Numbered from the stretch's first letter, positions 7,820-17,518 are shown. The stretch: 64,000 nucleotides of DNA from a candidate division KSB1 bacterium (GCA_024655945.1 JANLFK010000010.1:1-64000), one strand, 5' to 3'. Program-made: numbers and translations. Notes: generated by a model from the sequence alone, not told the origin.

Positions 7820-9275
7820 CCGGGTGCGCGGAGCGTGGCGCTCGGGTCTTGTCGTGGTGCTCCTGCTTGCCATAGCCCCTGTGGGGAGCAGCGCGCAAGT
7901 GCTGGCTAGGTTAGGTTATCGGTTCAACCAACCGGCGCCGGTACCGTGGCTGGCAGGCAACGCGGTGACGGACATCCTGATCGCCGGGGGAAAGGTCTGG
8001 GCAGGCACCGGTGGAGGGCTCAGCGTGAGTGAAGACGGCGGCAGGAGCTGGCGTTCCTATTCCCGCGCCCACGGCCTCGGCAAAGGGGGGGTGTCGGCGC
8101 TGGCAAGGCGCAGGGACACCATCTGGACTGCCACCGCCTTCGACACCCTCATTACCAACATTGGCTACCTGCCGGCAGGGGGCGGGCTCTCCTATAGCGT
8201 CGACGGAGGGGCCACCTGGCAGTGGATCCCCCAGCCTGGGCCGACCCCGGTGCAAAACGTCACCTATGACATCGCCCTGACAGACGAGGCGGTCTGGATC
8301 ACCAGCTGGGGAGGCGGGCTGCGACGCTCGCTGGACATGGGCGCGACCTGGGAGGTAGTGACTCCGGACACCTTCCTGTTTGACCCCTACGGCAACCTCA
8401 ACCATCGCGCCTTTGCGGTGATCGCCGTCGACGACACGCTCTGGGTCGGCACTGCCAAAGGGATCAACAAGTCCATTGACGGCGGCCGCACATGGGTGAA
8501 CATGAACCACCAGAACCAACCGCGGCCCATCTCGGGCAACTTTGTGGTGGCTCTTGCCCATCAGCGCTCTCAGGGAAAGTCGCTCTTGTGGGCGGCAACC
8601 GTCGAGGCGGAGGATCCAGATGAGTTCCGGGCGGTCTCCGTGTCCGACGACGGCGGCAGGAGCTGGCGGACCGTGCTGCGCGGCGAGTTTGTGCACAACT
8701 TTGGCTTTGACCCGGTGGCTGGCACCGTCTATGCGGTCTCCGACAACGGCCTTTGGAAGTCCGTGGCGCCGGATTCCTTCCTTGTCTTTCCGCCCATCGT
8801 CGACACAGATACCGGCCAGCGTGTCTACACCACGCAGTTCTATTGTGCGGCCGTGGGCCAGGACGGTTACCTCTGGGTAGGCACAGCCGACGGGCTGGCC
8901 AGAACGAACAACAACGGCTTCACCTGGCAGGTGTTTCGCGCCTATGTGCCCACTGGGAGCGGAGGAGCGCCACGCACCTACGCCTACCCGAACCCGTTTT
9001 CGCCGATGCGCCACAACCAGCTCGGAGCGGATGGCTACGTGCGCTTCCAGTACAACACCACCAAGCCCGCGCGGGTTACCATCCGCATCTACGATTTTGC
9101 CATGGACCTGGTGGCCACTGTGGTCGAGGGTAAAGCAAGGCCAGCGGGAGATTTCAGCGAGGCCTGGAACGGCCGCAATGACCGTGGCGACCTGGTGGCG
9201 AATGGCGTCTACTTCTACCGCCTGGACATCGAGGGGGAAGGCACGTTCTGGGGCAAGGTGATGATTCTGAACTGA
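7773..9275 (+). CDS. Secreted beta-propeller protein with FlgD-like C-terminal (type IX-like) domain
   Basis: The protein has about 500 residues. After a signal peptide (LVVVLLLAIAPVGSSAQ) come six or so propeller blades, several with a SxDGGxSW BNR/sortilin-like repeat (SEDGGRSW, SVDGGATW, SIDGGRTW, SDDGGRSW), so it is a beta-propeller of the two-component-regulator/exo-sialidase fold without catalytic residues. The C-terminus is a FlgD Ig-like domain: TYAYPNPFSP, then GVYFYRLDIEGEG and GKVMILN. In FCB bacteria such domains often serve as type IX sorting signals. The start is uncertain: TTG at 7773 has a good GGAGG 6 nt upstream but overlaps the previous gene; GTG at 7824 lies 5 nt after the previous stop with a weak SD. 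Confidence 0.75.
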   Translation: MEIPVRQSLAPSRSSSRVRGAWRSGLVVVLLLAIAPVGSSAQVLARLGYRFNQPAPVPWLAGNAVTDILIAGGKVWAGTGGGLSVSEDGGRSWRSYSRAHGLGKGGVSALARRRDTIWTATAFDTLITNIGYLPAGGGLSYSVDGGATWQWIPQPGPTPVQNVTYDIALTDEAVWITSWGGGLRRSLDMGATWEVVTPDTFLFDPYGNLNHRAFAVIAVDDTLWVGTAKGINKSIDGGRTWVNMNHQNQPRPISGNFVVALAHQRSQGKSLLWAATVEAEDPDEFRAVSVSDDGGRSWRTVLRGEFVHNFGFDPVAGTVYAVSDNGLWKSVAPDSFLVFPPIVDTDTGQRVYTTQFYCAAVGQDGYLWVGTADGLARTNNNGFTWQVFRAYVPTGSGGAPRTYAYPNPFSPMRHNQLGADGYVRFQYNTTKPARVTIRIYDFAMDLVATVVEGKARPAGDFSEAWNGRNDRGDLVANGVYFYRLDIEGEGTFWGKVMILN

Positions 9276-9286
9276 GTGGAGGAGCG

Positions 9287-10255
9287 ATGAGGAGGCGGCT
9301 GCTAATCGGGGGGATCGGCGTCGGCTGGTTGTTGGTGAGCTCCGTAACCTTGGCGGGACAGGGTATCGGCGGCTACGCAGGGGCGTTTCTGCGCATGGGG
9401 GTGGCTCCCCGAGCCCAGGCGATGGGGGATGCCTTCGTGGCAGTGCCGGAGGGGCCGGGCATTGGCCTGTACAACCCAGCAGGCGTGGCGCTGCTTGGTG
9501 GGCCACAGGCGACTGCAGGCGCGGGCGCCCTGGCCTTGGATCGCTCCCTTTACGTGCTCGGTTTCGCATTGCCGATTCACCCCAAAGGCATCGGTGCCAT
9601 GGACGGCGGCCTCGGGTTAACCTGGGTCCACGGCGCTGTGCATGACATTGACGGCCGCGACGCCGACGGCGTGCACATCGGAACGTTCTCCAATGCGGAG
9701 AATGCTTTCGTTTTCTCCTTTGCGGTGCGGCCGCACCGCATGGTGGCTGTGGGCATGACCGGGCTGATCCTTTACAACCGCCTGCCTGGCGTGACGCGCG
9801 ACAACGGTACTCTCACCAGTTCAGGGGTGGGCGTGCACTTGGGCGTGGCCGCTATGCCCCTGGCGGGCCTGGTGGTGGGGGCGACAGTGCATAACATCAA
9901 TGCCAAGTACACGTGGAATACCGAGAGCGTGTACGAGCACGGCACCAGTGTCGTGGACCGCTTCCCGCTCTGTTTGCGCGCCGGCGCGTCGTATCGCCCG
10001 GCGTGGGGTTGGCTGCTCGTGAGCGCGGAGCTGGAGCAGAGCGACCGGCAGGGCACATTGTACCGCCTCGGCGTGGAAGCAACCGTCAGCAGGCAGTTAG
10101 CGCTGCGCGGCGGGGTTGACAACGGCCGCCTGCGCTGCGGTATTGGCTTGACCTTCCCGATGTTCGGTCGGGCTGTGGCGTTGGACTATGCCTTTCTGCC
10201 CACCGTCGAGGGCCTTGCGCCGGACCACATGTTCGCCTGGGTCTTCCACTTCTAA
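9287..10255 (+). CDS. PorV/PorQ family outer-membrane protein
   Basis: The protein has 322 residues. A signal peptide (LLIGGIGVGWLLVSS) leads into the family hallmark AGAFLRMGVAPRAQAMGDAFVA, then YNPAG and alternating beta strands typical of a 14-stranded FadL-like barrel, ending in the aromatic MFAWVFHF. PorV family members help cargo leave the cell by type IX secretion in Bacteroidota, and the preceding gene encodes a plausible cargo. SD GGAGCG lies 5 nt before the ATG. The next gene is a paralogue in the same operon. Confidence 0.8.
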   Translation: MRRRLLIGGIGVGWLLVSSVTLAGQGIGGYAGAFLRMGVAPRAQAMGDAFVAVPEGPGIGLYNPAGVALLGGPQATAGAGALALDRSLYVLGFALPIHPKGIGAMDGGLGLTWVHGAVHDIDGRDADGVHIGTFSNAENAFVFSFAVRPHRMVAVGMTGLILYNRLPGVTRDNGTLTSSGVGVHLGVAAMPLAGLVVGATVHNINAKYTWNTESVYEHGTSVVDRFPLCLRAGASYRPAWGWLLVSAELEQSDRQGTLYRLGVEATVSRQLALRGGVDNGRLRCGIGLTFPMFGRAVALDYAFLPTVEGLAPDHMFAWVFHF

Positions 10256-10270
10256 AAGCAGGAGCAACTC

Positions 10271-11179
10271 ATGCATCGTTGGCTCTCTGTAGGGATGTTG
10301 CTGATAGCGGGGACCGTGGCGGCAGGGCAGTCTGGGCAAACCGGGTTTGCCCTCCTCAGAATGAACTCGGGCGCCCGCGCCGCTGCCCTGGCAGGGGCAG
10401 GGACTGCCTCGGCCGTCGACGCCAGCGCTGCCTTCGCCAACCCGGCGGGTGTGGCCACCTTGCGGGGCAGCGAGCTCTATTTCGCCCATGACGAGTGGCT
10501 ACAAGGGGTTGACCACGACCTGCTGGCAGTGGCAATTGTCAGCAGGAAGAGCGCCTGGGCGGTCAGCCTGGCCCATCTGGCGGTGGGGGAGATCGAACTG
10601 CGCACCATGCCCTCCGCAGAGCCGCTTGCTTCCGTCTCAGCCCATGAGGTGGTTGTCGGCCTGAGCCATGCGCGCCAGTGGCACGACCGACTCCATCTCG
10701 GGATCACGGCGAAGTACTTGTACGACAAGATCTACCTCGACACCGCCGGAGGGCTGGCGGTCGATGTCGGCGGTTTCTGTGAGACTGGCTGGTACGGCAT
10801 AGCCTGCGGCGCAGCCGTGCGCAACCTCGGCACCACCGGTCGCCTGCGCGATGAGCGCGTACCCCTGCCGTATCAGGTGCAAGCAGGGCTTTCCCGGCCG
10901 GTGCACCTTCCTGCCCTCCAGAGCAGTCTGCTCCTGGCCGCTGATGTGCTTTTTGAACGAGGGCAGAGCGCAAAGCTCTTGTTTGGGGCAGAAGGCCTGT
11001 TGCGCGAGGTCGTGGCACTGCACATAGGGTACGCAGCAGGCTACGACTCGCGAAGGCTTTCCTTCGGGCTCGGCGTAGCAAGCGGCCGCTACCGCCTGGA
11101 CTATGCCTATACGCCGTTCCCAAATGACCTGGGCAGCACCCAGCAAGTATCGCTTTCTATTGCGCTAAGCAAACGGTAA
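10271..11179 (+). CDS. PorV/PorQ family outer-membrane protein
   Basis: The protein has 302 residues and is a divergent paralogue of its upstream neighbour: signal peptide ending near GTVAAGQS, then FALLRMNSGARAAALAGAG and FANPAGVATLRGSE, followed by a beta-barrel pattern. The opening motif LRMNSGARAAALAGA is the usual PorQ/PorV beginning. AGGAGC precedes the ATG. Whether the two proteins work as a pair or with different cargos cannot be told from sequence. The gap to the upstream gene is only 15 nt. Confidence 0.75.
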   Translation: MHRWLSVGMLLIAGTVAAGQSGQTGFALLRMNSGARAAALAGAGTASAVDASAAFANPAGVATLRGSELYFAHDEWLQGVDHDLLAVAIVSRKSAWAVSLAHLAVGEIELRTMPSAEPLASVSAHEVVVGLSHARQWHDRLHLGITAKYLYDKIYLDTAGGLAVDVGGFCETGWYGIACGAAVRNLGTTGRLRDERVPLPYQVQAGLSRPVHLPALQSSLLLAADVLFERGQSAKLLFGAEGLLREVVALHIGYAAGYDSRRLSFGLGVASGRYRLDYAYTPFPNDLGSTQQVSLSIALSKR

Positions 11180-11195
11180 CTTCGCAGGAGGAGAG

Positions 11196-12314
11196 ATGGC
11201 CAAATACCGCATCGCATGGCTACCGGGTGATGGCATTGGCAAGGATGTGATGGAGGCGGCGCGGATCGTCCTGGACAGGCTCGAGTTCGATGCCGAATAC
11301 CTGCCTGGCGACATCGGCTGGGAGTTCTGGTGCAAGGAAGGCAACCCGCTCCCAGACCGCACCATCAAGCTCCTCAAAGAGACCGACTGTTGCCTGTTCG
11401 GGGCCATCACCTCCAAGCCCAAGGAAGAGGCAGAGAAGGAGCTCATTCCGCAGCTGCAGGGGAAAGGCCTCGTCTACTCCAGCCCCATCGTGCGTTTGCG
11501 CCAGGAGTTCAACCTGCGCACGAATCTGCGACCGTGTCGGGCCTACGAAGGAAACCCCTTGAACTACCGCGAGGGGATCGACCTGGTGGTCTTTCGGGAG
11601 AATACCGAGGACCTGTACGCCGGCGTAGAGTTCCATCCGGTGCCGCGTGCGGTGCGCAGTCTCCTGGAGGAGCATAACGCCAAGATGCGCCGTTTCGCCC
11701 ACGTGGCCGACGAAGACATGGCCATCTCCCTGCGCATCATCACGCGGCAGGCGAGCAGGAATATCGTGCGCGATGCCTTCGAGTATGCGCGCAAGCATGG
11801 CTACAAGAGCGTGACGGTGGTGGAAAAGCCCAACGTCATCCGCGAGACCTCCGGCATGATGATCCGTGAGGCGCGCAAGGTGGCCCAGGAATACCCTGAG
11901 ATCCAGCTGTGGGAGGCGAACATCGACGCCATCTGCATGTGGCTGCTGAAGAACCCGTTAGACTATGGTGTCCTGGTGACTTCGAACATGTTCGGCGACA
12001 TCATCTCGGACCTGTGCGCGCAGCTGGTAGGGGGAATGGGGTTTGCCAGCAGCGGCAACATCGGCGACAATTATGCGATCTTCGAGCCCACCCACGGCTC
12101 CGCGCCGAAATATGCCGGCCAGTACAAAGTGAACCCGATGGCCATGCTCTTGGCCGTCAAGCTGATGTTCGATTGGCTCGGCGAGAAGGACATGGCCCAG
12201 CGCTTGGAAGGTGCCATCGCCCAAGTGATCAAAGAGGGCAAGGTGCGCACCTACGACATGGGAGGCAATGCCAGCACCTTGGACCTGGCTCGGGCCGTGG
12301 CCAGCAAGCTGTGA
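11196..12314 (+). CDS. icd: NADP-type isocitrate dehydrogenase-like enzyme (beta-decarboxylating family)
   Basis: The protein has 372 residues of the isocitrate/isopropylmalate dehydrogenase family, catalysing NAD(P)-linked oxidative decarboxylation of a 2-hydroxy acid. Substrate motifs follow E. coli isocitrate dehydrogenase rather than LeuB: the S-x5-R-x9-R pattern in [18 protein letters not shown], and [14 protein letters not shown]. The cofactor loop reads [15 protein letters not shown]; the Lys-Tyr-...-Val pattern corresponds to residues 344, 345 and 351 that give E. coli Icd its NADP preference. It is shorter than E. coli Icd (416 residues), and homoisocitrate or isopropylmalate activity cannot be excluded. 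SD AGGAGG lies just before the ATG. It sits, unusually, between PorV genes and a GH57 gene. Confidence 0.75.
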   Translation: MAKYRIAWLPGDGIGKDVMEAARIVLDRLEFDAEYLPGDIGWEFWCKEGNPLPDRTIKLLKETDCCLFGAITSKPKEEAEKELIPQLQGKGLVYSSPIVRLRQEFNLRTNLRPCRAYEGNPLNYREGIDLVVFRENTEDLYAGVEFHPVPRAVRSLLEEHNAKMRRFAHVADEDMAISLRIITRQASRNIVRDAFEYARKHGYKSVTVVEKPNVIRETSGMMIREARKVAQEYPEIQLWEANIDAICMWLLKNPLDYGVLVTSNMFGDIISDLCAQLVGGMGFASSGNIGDNYAIFEPTHGSAPKYAGQYKVNPMAMLLAVKLMFDWLGEKDMAQRLEGAIAQVIKEGKVRTYDMGGNASTLDLARAVASKL

Positions 12315-12375
12315 GCCACGGGAGCGAGGCGGCACACCATTACCAGGACAGAGCAGAAGAGCGGCGAGGGATGGA

Positions 12376-14538
12376 GTGAGGAAAATCAACATCGCACTTG
12401 GCGTCCATAGCCATCAGCCTGTGGGCAACTTTGACTTTGTGTTCCAAGAGGGCTTTGACAAGGCCTATTTGCCCTTCCTGGAGGCGCTCTATCGCCACCC
12501 TCACATCAAAGTGGCCCTCCACTACACGGGGATTCTCTTGGAGTGGATTGCGACGCGCTATCCGCACTTTGTGGCGCTGCTGCGCGAGATGGTGGCTCGT
12601 GGCCAGGTGGAGATGATGACCGGCGGCTACTATGAGCCGATCATGATCACCATCCCGGATGAGGATAAGCTCGGGCAGATCGAAAAGCTGACCAGCTACG
12701 TCGCTACGCTGACCGGCTACCAGGCCACCGGCATGTGGCTGGCCGAACGCATCTGGGAGCCGCACCTCCCTACGCCACTGACCAGGGCCGGCATTCGCTA
12801 CACGGTGGTGGATGACGCGCACTTCAAGTACGCCGGCCTGCGCGAAGAGCAGCTTCTGGGGTACTTCCTCACGGAGAACGAAGGGGATACGCTTGCCGTT
12901 TTTCCCACCAGTGAACGGTTGCGCTACGCCATCCCTTTCCAGGAGCCGGAAGTGACCATCGACTATCTCCGCACCTTGGCCAGCGAGGATGGCAACCGGC
13001 TCGTGGTCTTTGCTGACGACGGCGAGAAGTTTGGCATCTGGCCGGGAACCCACAAGCACTGTTACACCGACCGCTGGCTGGAGCGCTTCCTCACCTCCCT
13101 CGAGGAGAACAGCGACTGGATCACCATCGTTCACTTCTCCGAGGCATTGGAGCAGCTTCCTCCGGCAGGGCGGGTTTACCTTCCCACTGCCTCCTACCGC
13201 GAGATGATGGAGTGGGCGCTCCCCGCGCGTGCCATGCACGAGTACGAGGACTTTGAGCAGAAGCTTGCCCAGGCGCAGCTCTTCGAGCGCTACAAGGTGT
13301 TCGTGCGTGGAGGCTTCTGGCGGAACTTTCTGGCCAAGTATCCTGAAGCCAACCACATGCACAAGCGTATGTTGCGCGTGAGCAGGAGAGTCTCCCGGCT
13401 GGCGCACCGGCAGCGCAGCACGCTCATCTCGCAGGCGCGCGACCACCTGTGGGCAGGGCAGTGCAATTGTCCCTACTGGCACGGCGTGTTCGGAGGGCTG
13501 TACCTGAACAACTTGCGGGCAGCCATCTACAAAGAGCTCATCTCCGCAGAGCAGCTCCTGGACCGTGTGGAACAGGCCCGCCGCACCAAGAAATGGGTGA
13601 CAGTACAAGTGAGCGACTTTGACGCCGACGGTCACAGCGAGGTCATTGCCGAGACCGACCGCTTCAACCTTTACCTCGCCCCGGCAAGAGGGGGCGTGTT
13701 GACCGAGTGGGACTATAAGCCGAAGGCAATCAATCTCCTGGACACAATCGCGCGCCGGGAGGAAGGGTACCATCGCAAGTTGGCCATTGCCGCTGGTGGG
13801 GCGCAAGATTCGCCTGGCCAGAAGAGCGTCGCCAGCATTCACGACCTCGTCTTGGTAAAAGAGCAAGGCCTTGAGCGCCGCCTCCACTACGACTGGTACG
13901 AGCACAAGTCCCTCGTCGACCACTTCCTGGGGCCAGATACGACCTTAGAGGAGCTGGCCTCTGCACGCTACGACGAGCGCGGCGACTTTGTGGGTGCTCA
14001 CTACGAGCTGGCCGTCGCCAAAGAGCGCGGCACAGCCGAGATCGTTTTGCGCAGAAGCGGCCAGGTGAACGTAGGAACTGTTGCGCGCGCCCTCGAGCTC
14101 ACCAAGCGGGTGCTGGTCAGCGCGGGGCGCGACGAAGTGCTCGCTCGCTATGAGTTGCACAATCCGGAGCGGGAGGATTTTGAGCTGCTCTTTGGTGTCG
14201 AGTTCAACGTAGCTCTGCAGGCTGGCCAGGCGCCGGACCGCTATTTTACCTTTGACGGGCGCAAGCCTGCCCAAGCGCACTTGGCGAGCACCGGTGAAGA
14301 GCAACGAGTCCATGAGGTGGCGCTCACCGACGAGTGGCGGCAACTCCGCGTCAGCCTCGCCTTCGATCTGCCGGCTACAGTTTGGCGATTTCCCATCGAG
14401 ACGATCTCGCAGTCGGAAGGTGGGTTTGAACGGGTGTACCAGAGCTCGGCAGTCGTACCCTTGTGGCGCGTGGTGATACCGGCTGGCGAGGACTGGCGTG
14501 TCCAGGTGGGCATGAAGTGCGAGGTGCTTGGCAGTTGA
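12376..14538 (+). CDS. GH57 4-alpha-glucanotransferase / alpha-amylase
   Basis: The protein has 720 residues. The GH57 barrel opens with LGVHSHQPVGNFDFVF and shows the conserved blocks TGILLEWI, GGYYEPI, WLAERIWEPHLP (catalytic Glu, equivalent to Glu123 of the Thermococcus litoralis enzyme) and FADDGEKFG (catalytic Asp, equivalent to Asp214). C-terminal beta domains (DUF1925/1926 type) follow from about residue 400. The length and domain order fit 4-alpha-glucanotransferase, which rearranges alpha-1,4-glucans. There is no signal peptide, so it should be cytoplasmic and act on glycogen or maltodextrin. GTG at 12376 was preferred to an upstream in-frame ATG inside icd, because protein similarity begins at RKINIALG. 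Confidence 0.85.
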   Translation: MRKINIALGVHSHQPVGNFDFVFQEGFDKAYLPFLEALYRHPHIKVALHYTGILLEWIATRYPHFVALLREMVARGQVEMMTGGYYEPIMITIPDEDKLGQIEKLTSYVATLTGYQATGMWLAERIWEPHLPTPLTRAGIRYTVVDDAHFKYAGLREEQLLGYFLTENEGDTLAVFPTSERLRYAIPFQEPEVTIDYLRTLASEDGNRLVVFADDGEKFGIWPGTHKHCYTDRWLERFLTSLEENSDWITIVHFSEALEQLPPAGRVYLPTASYREMMEWALPARAMHEYEDFEQKLAQAQLFERYKVFVRGGFWRNFLAKYPEANHMHKRMLRVSRRVSRLAHRQRSTLISQARDHLWAGQCNCPYWHGVFGGLYLNNLRAAIYKELISAEQLLDRVEQARRTKKWVTVQVSDFDADGHSEVIAETDRFNLYLAPARGGVLTEWDYKPKAINLLDTIARREEGYHRKLAIAAGGAQDSPGQKSVASIHDLVLVKEQGLERRLHYDWYEHKSLVDHFLGPDTTLEELASARYDERGDFVGAHYELAVAKERGTAEIVLRRSGQVNVGTVARALELTKRVLVSAGRDEVLARYELHNPEREDFELLFGVEFNVALQAGQAPDRYFTFDGRKPAQAHLASTGEEQRVHEVALTDEWRQLRVSLAFDLPATVWRFPIETISQSEGGFERVYQSSAVVPLWRVVIPAGEDWRVQVGMKCEVLGS

Positions 14539-16124
14539 GCATCCGCTGGAAATGGACAGCAGGAGTTTTCCTCTTCCTATCTGCTGCCTTCGCACTTCGC
14601 CTTGACAGCAAGGCAGCAGGGGCCGTCGCTGTTGCCCAGGACCACCTGCGGCGCTTTGTTGAGGTCCTTAACGCCGTCCGCCGCTACTACGTGGAGGAGG
14701 TAGACACAGGGCGGCTGGCGGATGCCGCGATTCGCGGCATGCTCAGCGAGCTCGACCCGCACACTACCTACATCCCGCCAAGCAAGGCGGCGCAAAGTGA
14801 ACAGCGCCACAACGGCTTCTATGAGGGCACGGGGATCGAGTTCATGGTGCTGAACAAGGTGCCGGTGGTCGTGGCCCCGCAGACCGGCAGTCCAGCCGAG
14901 CGGGCGGGCATTCGGCCTGGCGATCGCATCCTGCGCATCGATGATCAGTCCACCCTGGGACTGGACGCCCGGGAAATCGAAGAGCGCCTGCGGGGCAGGA
15001 TGGGTAGCACCGTGACCTTGAGCCTGCGGAGGCCTGGCGCAAGCGAACTGCTCAAGGTACAGCTGCAGCGGGAGCGCATCCCTCTGGCGAGTGTGGCTTG
15101 TGCCTTCATGCTAGAAGGGCGCACCGGCTACGTGCGGCTGGCGTCTTTCTCGCGCACGGCCAGCCGCGAGCTGGACCGCGCCCTGGCCGAGCTCCGGCGG
15201 CAGGGCATGGAGCAACTCCTCCTTGACCTACGCTCCAATGCCGGTGGCTTCTTGGAGCAAGCCTATGAGGTGGCAGACCGCTTCATTCCCGGCGGGAGGA
15301 CGATCGTCTACACCAGGGGACGTGGAGCCCATGCCAGCGAGCAGCTCTGCTCCTCAGACCCTACGCCCTATGCAGATCTTCCCCTCGTAGTCCTTGTGGA
15401 CGGCGGCTCTGCCAGTGCTGCAGAAGTGGTGGCGGGCGCTCTGCAGGATTGGGATCGCGCCCCAATCGTCGGTGAGCCGACTTTTGGCAAGGCCCTCGTC
15501 CAGAGTGAAGTACCGCTGAGCAATGGTGGCGCCCTGCGCATCACCATAGCTCGCTACTACACGCCAAGTGGGCGACTCATCCAGCGCGCATTGGAGGACT
15601 TGGAATTGGCAAACGGCACCGCACCGCTCGACCAGACCAGACCCGCGCGCCCCCAGTTTCGCACCATGGGTGGCCGGACGGTCTACGGAGGTGGTGGCAT
15701 TGTACCGGACGTCGAGGTGGCCGCTCCTGCGCCAAGCGCACTCAGCCTTCAGTTGATCGCCGACGGATTCTTCTTCGAATACGGGGCTGACTACGCGGCG
15801 CGACACCGAAGCCTGGCACGAAACTTCGCTGCCTTCAAACAGCGCTTTGTGGTTGACGAAGGAATGCTTCTCGAGTTCCGGCGGCTCCTGTTGCGCCGGA
15901 GGGTGGGTGTAGATGAACATGTGGCGCAGGCAGAGCGAGAGCTGTGGCGGCAGGCCATTAAGAGCGAGATTGCCCGGCACCTGTGGGGAACGGAGCGGTT
16001 CTACGAGGTGGCCGCTGCCCAGGACGCCCAGGTGAGAGCGGCTTTGGCGCAGTTCCCTGAGGCCAAGCGCCTGCTCCAGGCGGGAATGCGAAGCTCCGTT
16101 TCGCGTCTGCAAACCGGGGAATAG
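14535..16124 (+). CDS. ctpA: S41 family C-terminal processing protease (CtpA-like)
   Basis: The protein has about 529 residues from TTG at 14535, which overlaps the GH57 stop (TTGA). A hydrophobic N-terminus (GVFLFLSAAFALRL) exports or anchors it. Then come an N-terminal helical region with SELDPHTTYIPP, a PDZ domain (about residues 90-180: AGIRPGDRILRIDD) and the peptidase core with the Ser in GGSASAAEVVAG and the Lys in PTFGKALVQ, the Ser-Lys dyad of the family. It cleaves near the C-termini of periplasmic substrates. A further 200-residue helical tail after the protease core is longer than in minimal CtpA. It ends the operon. Confidence 0.85.
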   Translation: MSIRWKWTAGVFLFLSAAFALRLDSKAAGAVAVAQDHLRRFVEVLNAVRRYYVEEVDTGRLADAAIRGMLSELDPHTTYIPPSKAAQSEQRHNGFYEGTGIEFMVLNKVPVVVAPQTGSPAERAGIRPGDRILRIDDQSTLGLDAREIEERLRGRMGSTVTLSLRRPGASELLKVQLQRERIPLASVACAFMLEGRTGYVRLASFSRTASRELDRALAELRRQGMEQLLLDLRSNAGGFLEQAYEVADRFIPGGRTIVYTRGRGAHASEQLCSSDPTPYADLPLVVLVDGGSASAAEVVAGALQDWDRAPIVGEPTFGKALVQSEVPLSNGGALRITIARYYTPSGRLIQRALEDLELANGTAPLDQTRPARPQFRTMGGRTVYGGGGIVPDVEVAAPAPSALSLQLIADGFFFEYGADYAARHRSLARNFAAFKQRFVVDEGMLLEFRRLLLRRRVGVDEHVAQAERELWRQAIKSEIARHLWGTERFYEVAAAQDAQVRAALAQFPEAKRLLQAGMRSSVSRLQTGE

Positions 16125-16344
16125 ACAGAACCTCGCAGCGGACACAAGGCGAGCGCACGAGACAAAGCAAAGACGGGGACGCAGCGGCGCGGTGCGTTAT
16201 GCCAAACTGCTGGAGAACAGAGGTTGGGGCCCTGCTGCCCTGTGGGCGAGGAGCCGGGGACGCGCAGATGGTCGCAGAGGGGAAAAGCACGCGACGATAA
16301 CACCAGCTGAGGTGCCCCAAAACTGCGCCATCGAGAAAAAAGTA
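16125..16344. other. Intergenic stretch with no recognised gene
   Basis: Between the ctpA stop and the exbB promoter I see no ORF with coding character, no tRNA and no clear terminator. The sequence is GC-rich until about 16325, where it becomes AT-rich at the promoter. Confidence 0.6.
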
Positions 16345-16373
16345 TTGACATTTACGCAAAAATTCGCTATACT
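16345..16373 (+). promoter_or_regulatory. Near-consensus sigma-70 promoter for the exbB-exbD-exbD-tonB operon
   Basis: A perfect -35 TTGACA (16345-16350), a 17-nt spacer and -10 TATACT (16368-16373) precede exbB by about 60 nt. It is the best promoter match in the window on this strand and probably drives strong expression of the energy-transduction operon. No iron-box-like palindrome is evident beside it. Confidence 0.85.
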
Positions 16374-16436
16374 TATAAGCAAGACAGACGGGCCGTCCGT
16401 TGCAGGTTTCTAACTTGTTGAAGAGGAGGAGGTAGC

Positions 16437-17051
16437 ATGCTCGAACTGTATCTTCGTGGCGGCGCATTCATGTGGCCGATTTTGGCGCTGCTCATCCTAG
16501 GTCTGGCAATCAGTTTCGAGCGGTTGTGGACCCTCTCGCGGGCCTCGGTCAAGACGAAGGAGTTCCTGGCCCAGATTCGCGAAGCGCTGAAGGGCGGCGG
16601 CGTCAAGCTCGCGCTGGAACTGTGCGAGAAGACGCGTGGTCCGGTGGCGGCGATCTTCCACGCTGGTCTGCTGCGCGCCGACCGTGGCATTGACCAGGTC
16701 GAGAAGGCCATTGTCAATGCCGGTTCTATCGAGATGGCATTCTTGGAAAGAGGCCTGGTGTGGTTGGCCACGGTGGTGAGTGTGGCACCCATGCTTGGCT
16801 TCTTGGGTACCGTGTGGGGAATGGTGAACGCTTTTGACGCCATTGCCAAGGCCAATGACATCTCCCCCACCATTGTTGCCGACGGTATTTCGCAAGCGTT
16901 GCTCACCACCGTGTTCGGGTTGATCGTGGCCATCATCACGCAGGCGGCCCACAACTATTTTGTATCACGCATCGACCGCTTGGTTATTGACATGGAGGAG
17001 AGCTCGGTCGACCTTATCGACACGCTGGTGGAGGTGGAGAAGACCAAGTAG
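16437..17051 (+). CDS. exbB: ExbB/TolQ/MotA-family proton channel subunit
   Basis: The protein has 204 residues with three membrane helices: one at about 10-30 (FMWPILALLILGLAISFE) and two near 110-130 and 150-175, separated by a cytoplasmic segment of about 80 residues. The signature APMLGFLGTVWGMVNAF and the following GISQALLTTVFGL identify the family. With ExbD it converts the proton gradient into force for TonB, which opens outer-membrane receptors. AGGAGG stands 5 nt before the ATG. It is the first gene of a four-gene operon. Confidence 0.9.
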   Translation: MLELYLRGGAFMWPILALLILGLAISFERLWTLSRASVKTKEFLAQIREALKGGGVKLALELCEKTRGPVAAIFHAGLLRADRGIDQVEKAIVNAGSIEMAFLERGLVWLATVVSVAPMLGFLGTVWGMVNAFDAIAKANDISPTIVADGISQALLTTVFGLIVAIITQAAHNYFVSRIDRLVIDMEESSVDLIDTLVEVEKTK

Positions 17052-17071
17052 CTCTTAGCGAGGAACTTAGC

Positions 17072-17473
17072 ATGTTAGTGGAGCGCAGAAAAGAGCGCAC
17101 GCTCGCAATCCCGCAGGCCTCCTTGTCGGACATTGTCTTCCTCTTGCTCACGTTCTTCTTGCTGACTACCACCATTGACGTGGACAAGGGAATCGGCCTG
17201 GCGCTTCCGCCCAAGGGTGAGACCAAGGAGGTGCGGAAGGAGAACATCGCCAACCTGCTCATCAATGCCAGCGGGCAGGTGATGTTGGACAGGCAGCCGA
17301 TCGAAGTGAAGATGATTCGGGAGGCTATCAAGACCAGGTTGGCCGAGCGCCCGCAGCTCATCGTGTCCGTCAAGACCGATCGACGCACCCCTTACGAGGT
17401 GTTCATCGCGGTTCTGGATCAGGTGAAGCAGGCCAAGGCGCCACGGATCTCCATCGCCGAGCCCGAGTCGTAA
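17072..17473 (+). CDS. exbD: ExbD/TolR family protein
   Basis: The protein has 133 residues. A short basic N-terminus is followed by one transmembrane helix with the essential Asp at its start (LSDIVFLLLTFFLLTT), then a periplasmic domain that ends in FIAVLDQVKQAKAPRIS. It partners ExbB as the second proton-path component. Spacing to exbB is 20 nt. The second exbD-like gene directly downstream is a diverged paralogue. Confidence 0.9.
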   Translation: MLVERRKERTLAIPQASLSDIVFLLLTFFLLTTTIDVDKGIGLALPPKGETKEVRKENIANLLINASGQVMLDRQPIEVKMIREAIKTRLAERPQLIVSVKTDRRTPYEVFIAVLDQVKQAKAPRISIAEPES

Positions 17474-17518
17474 GACGGCGGCTCCGGGAACATCTGGCAA
17501 CGGGAAGGAGTCAAAGAA

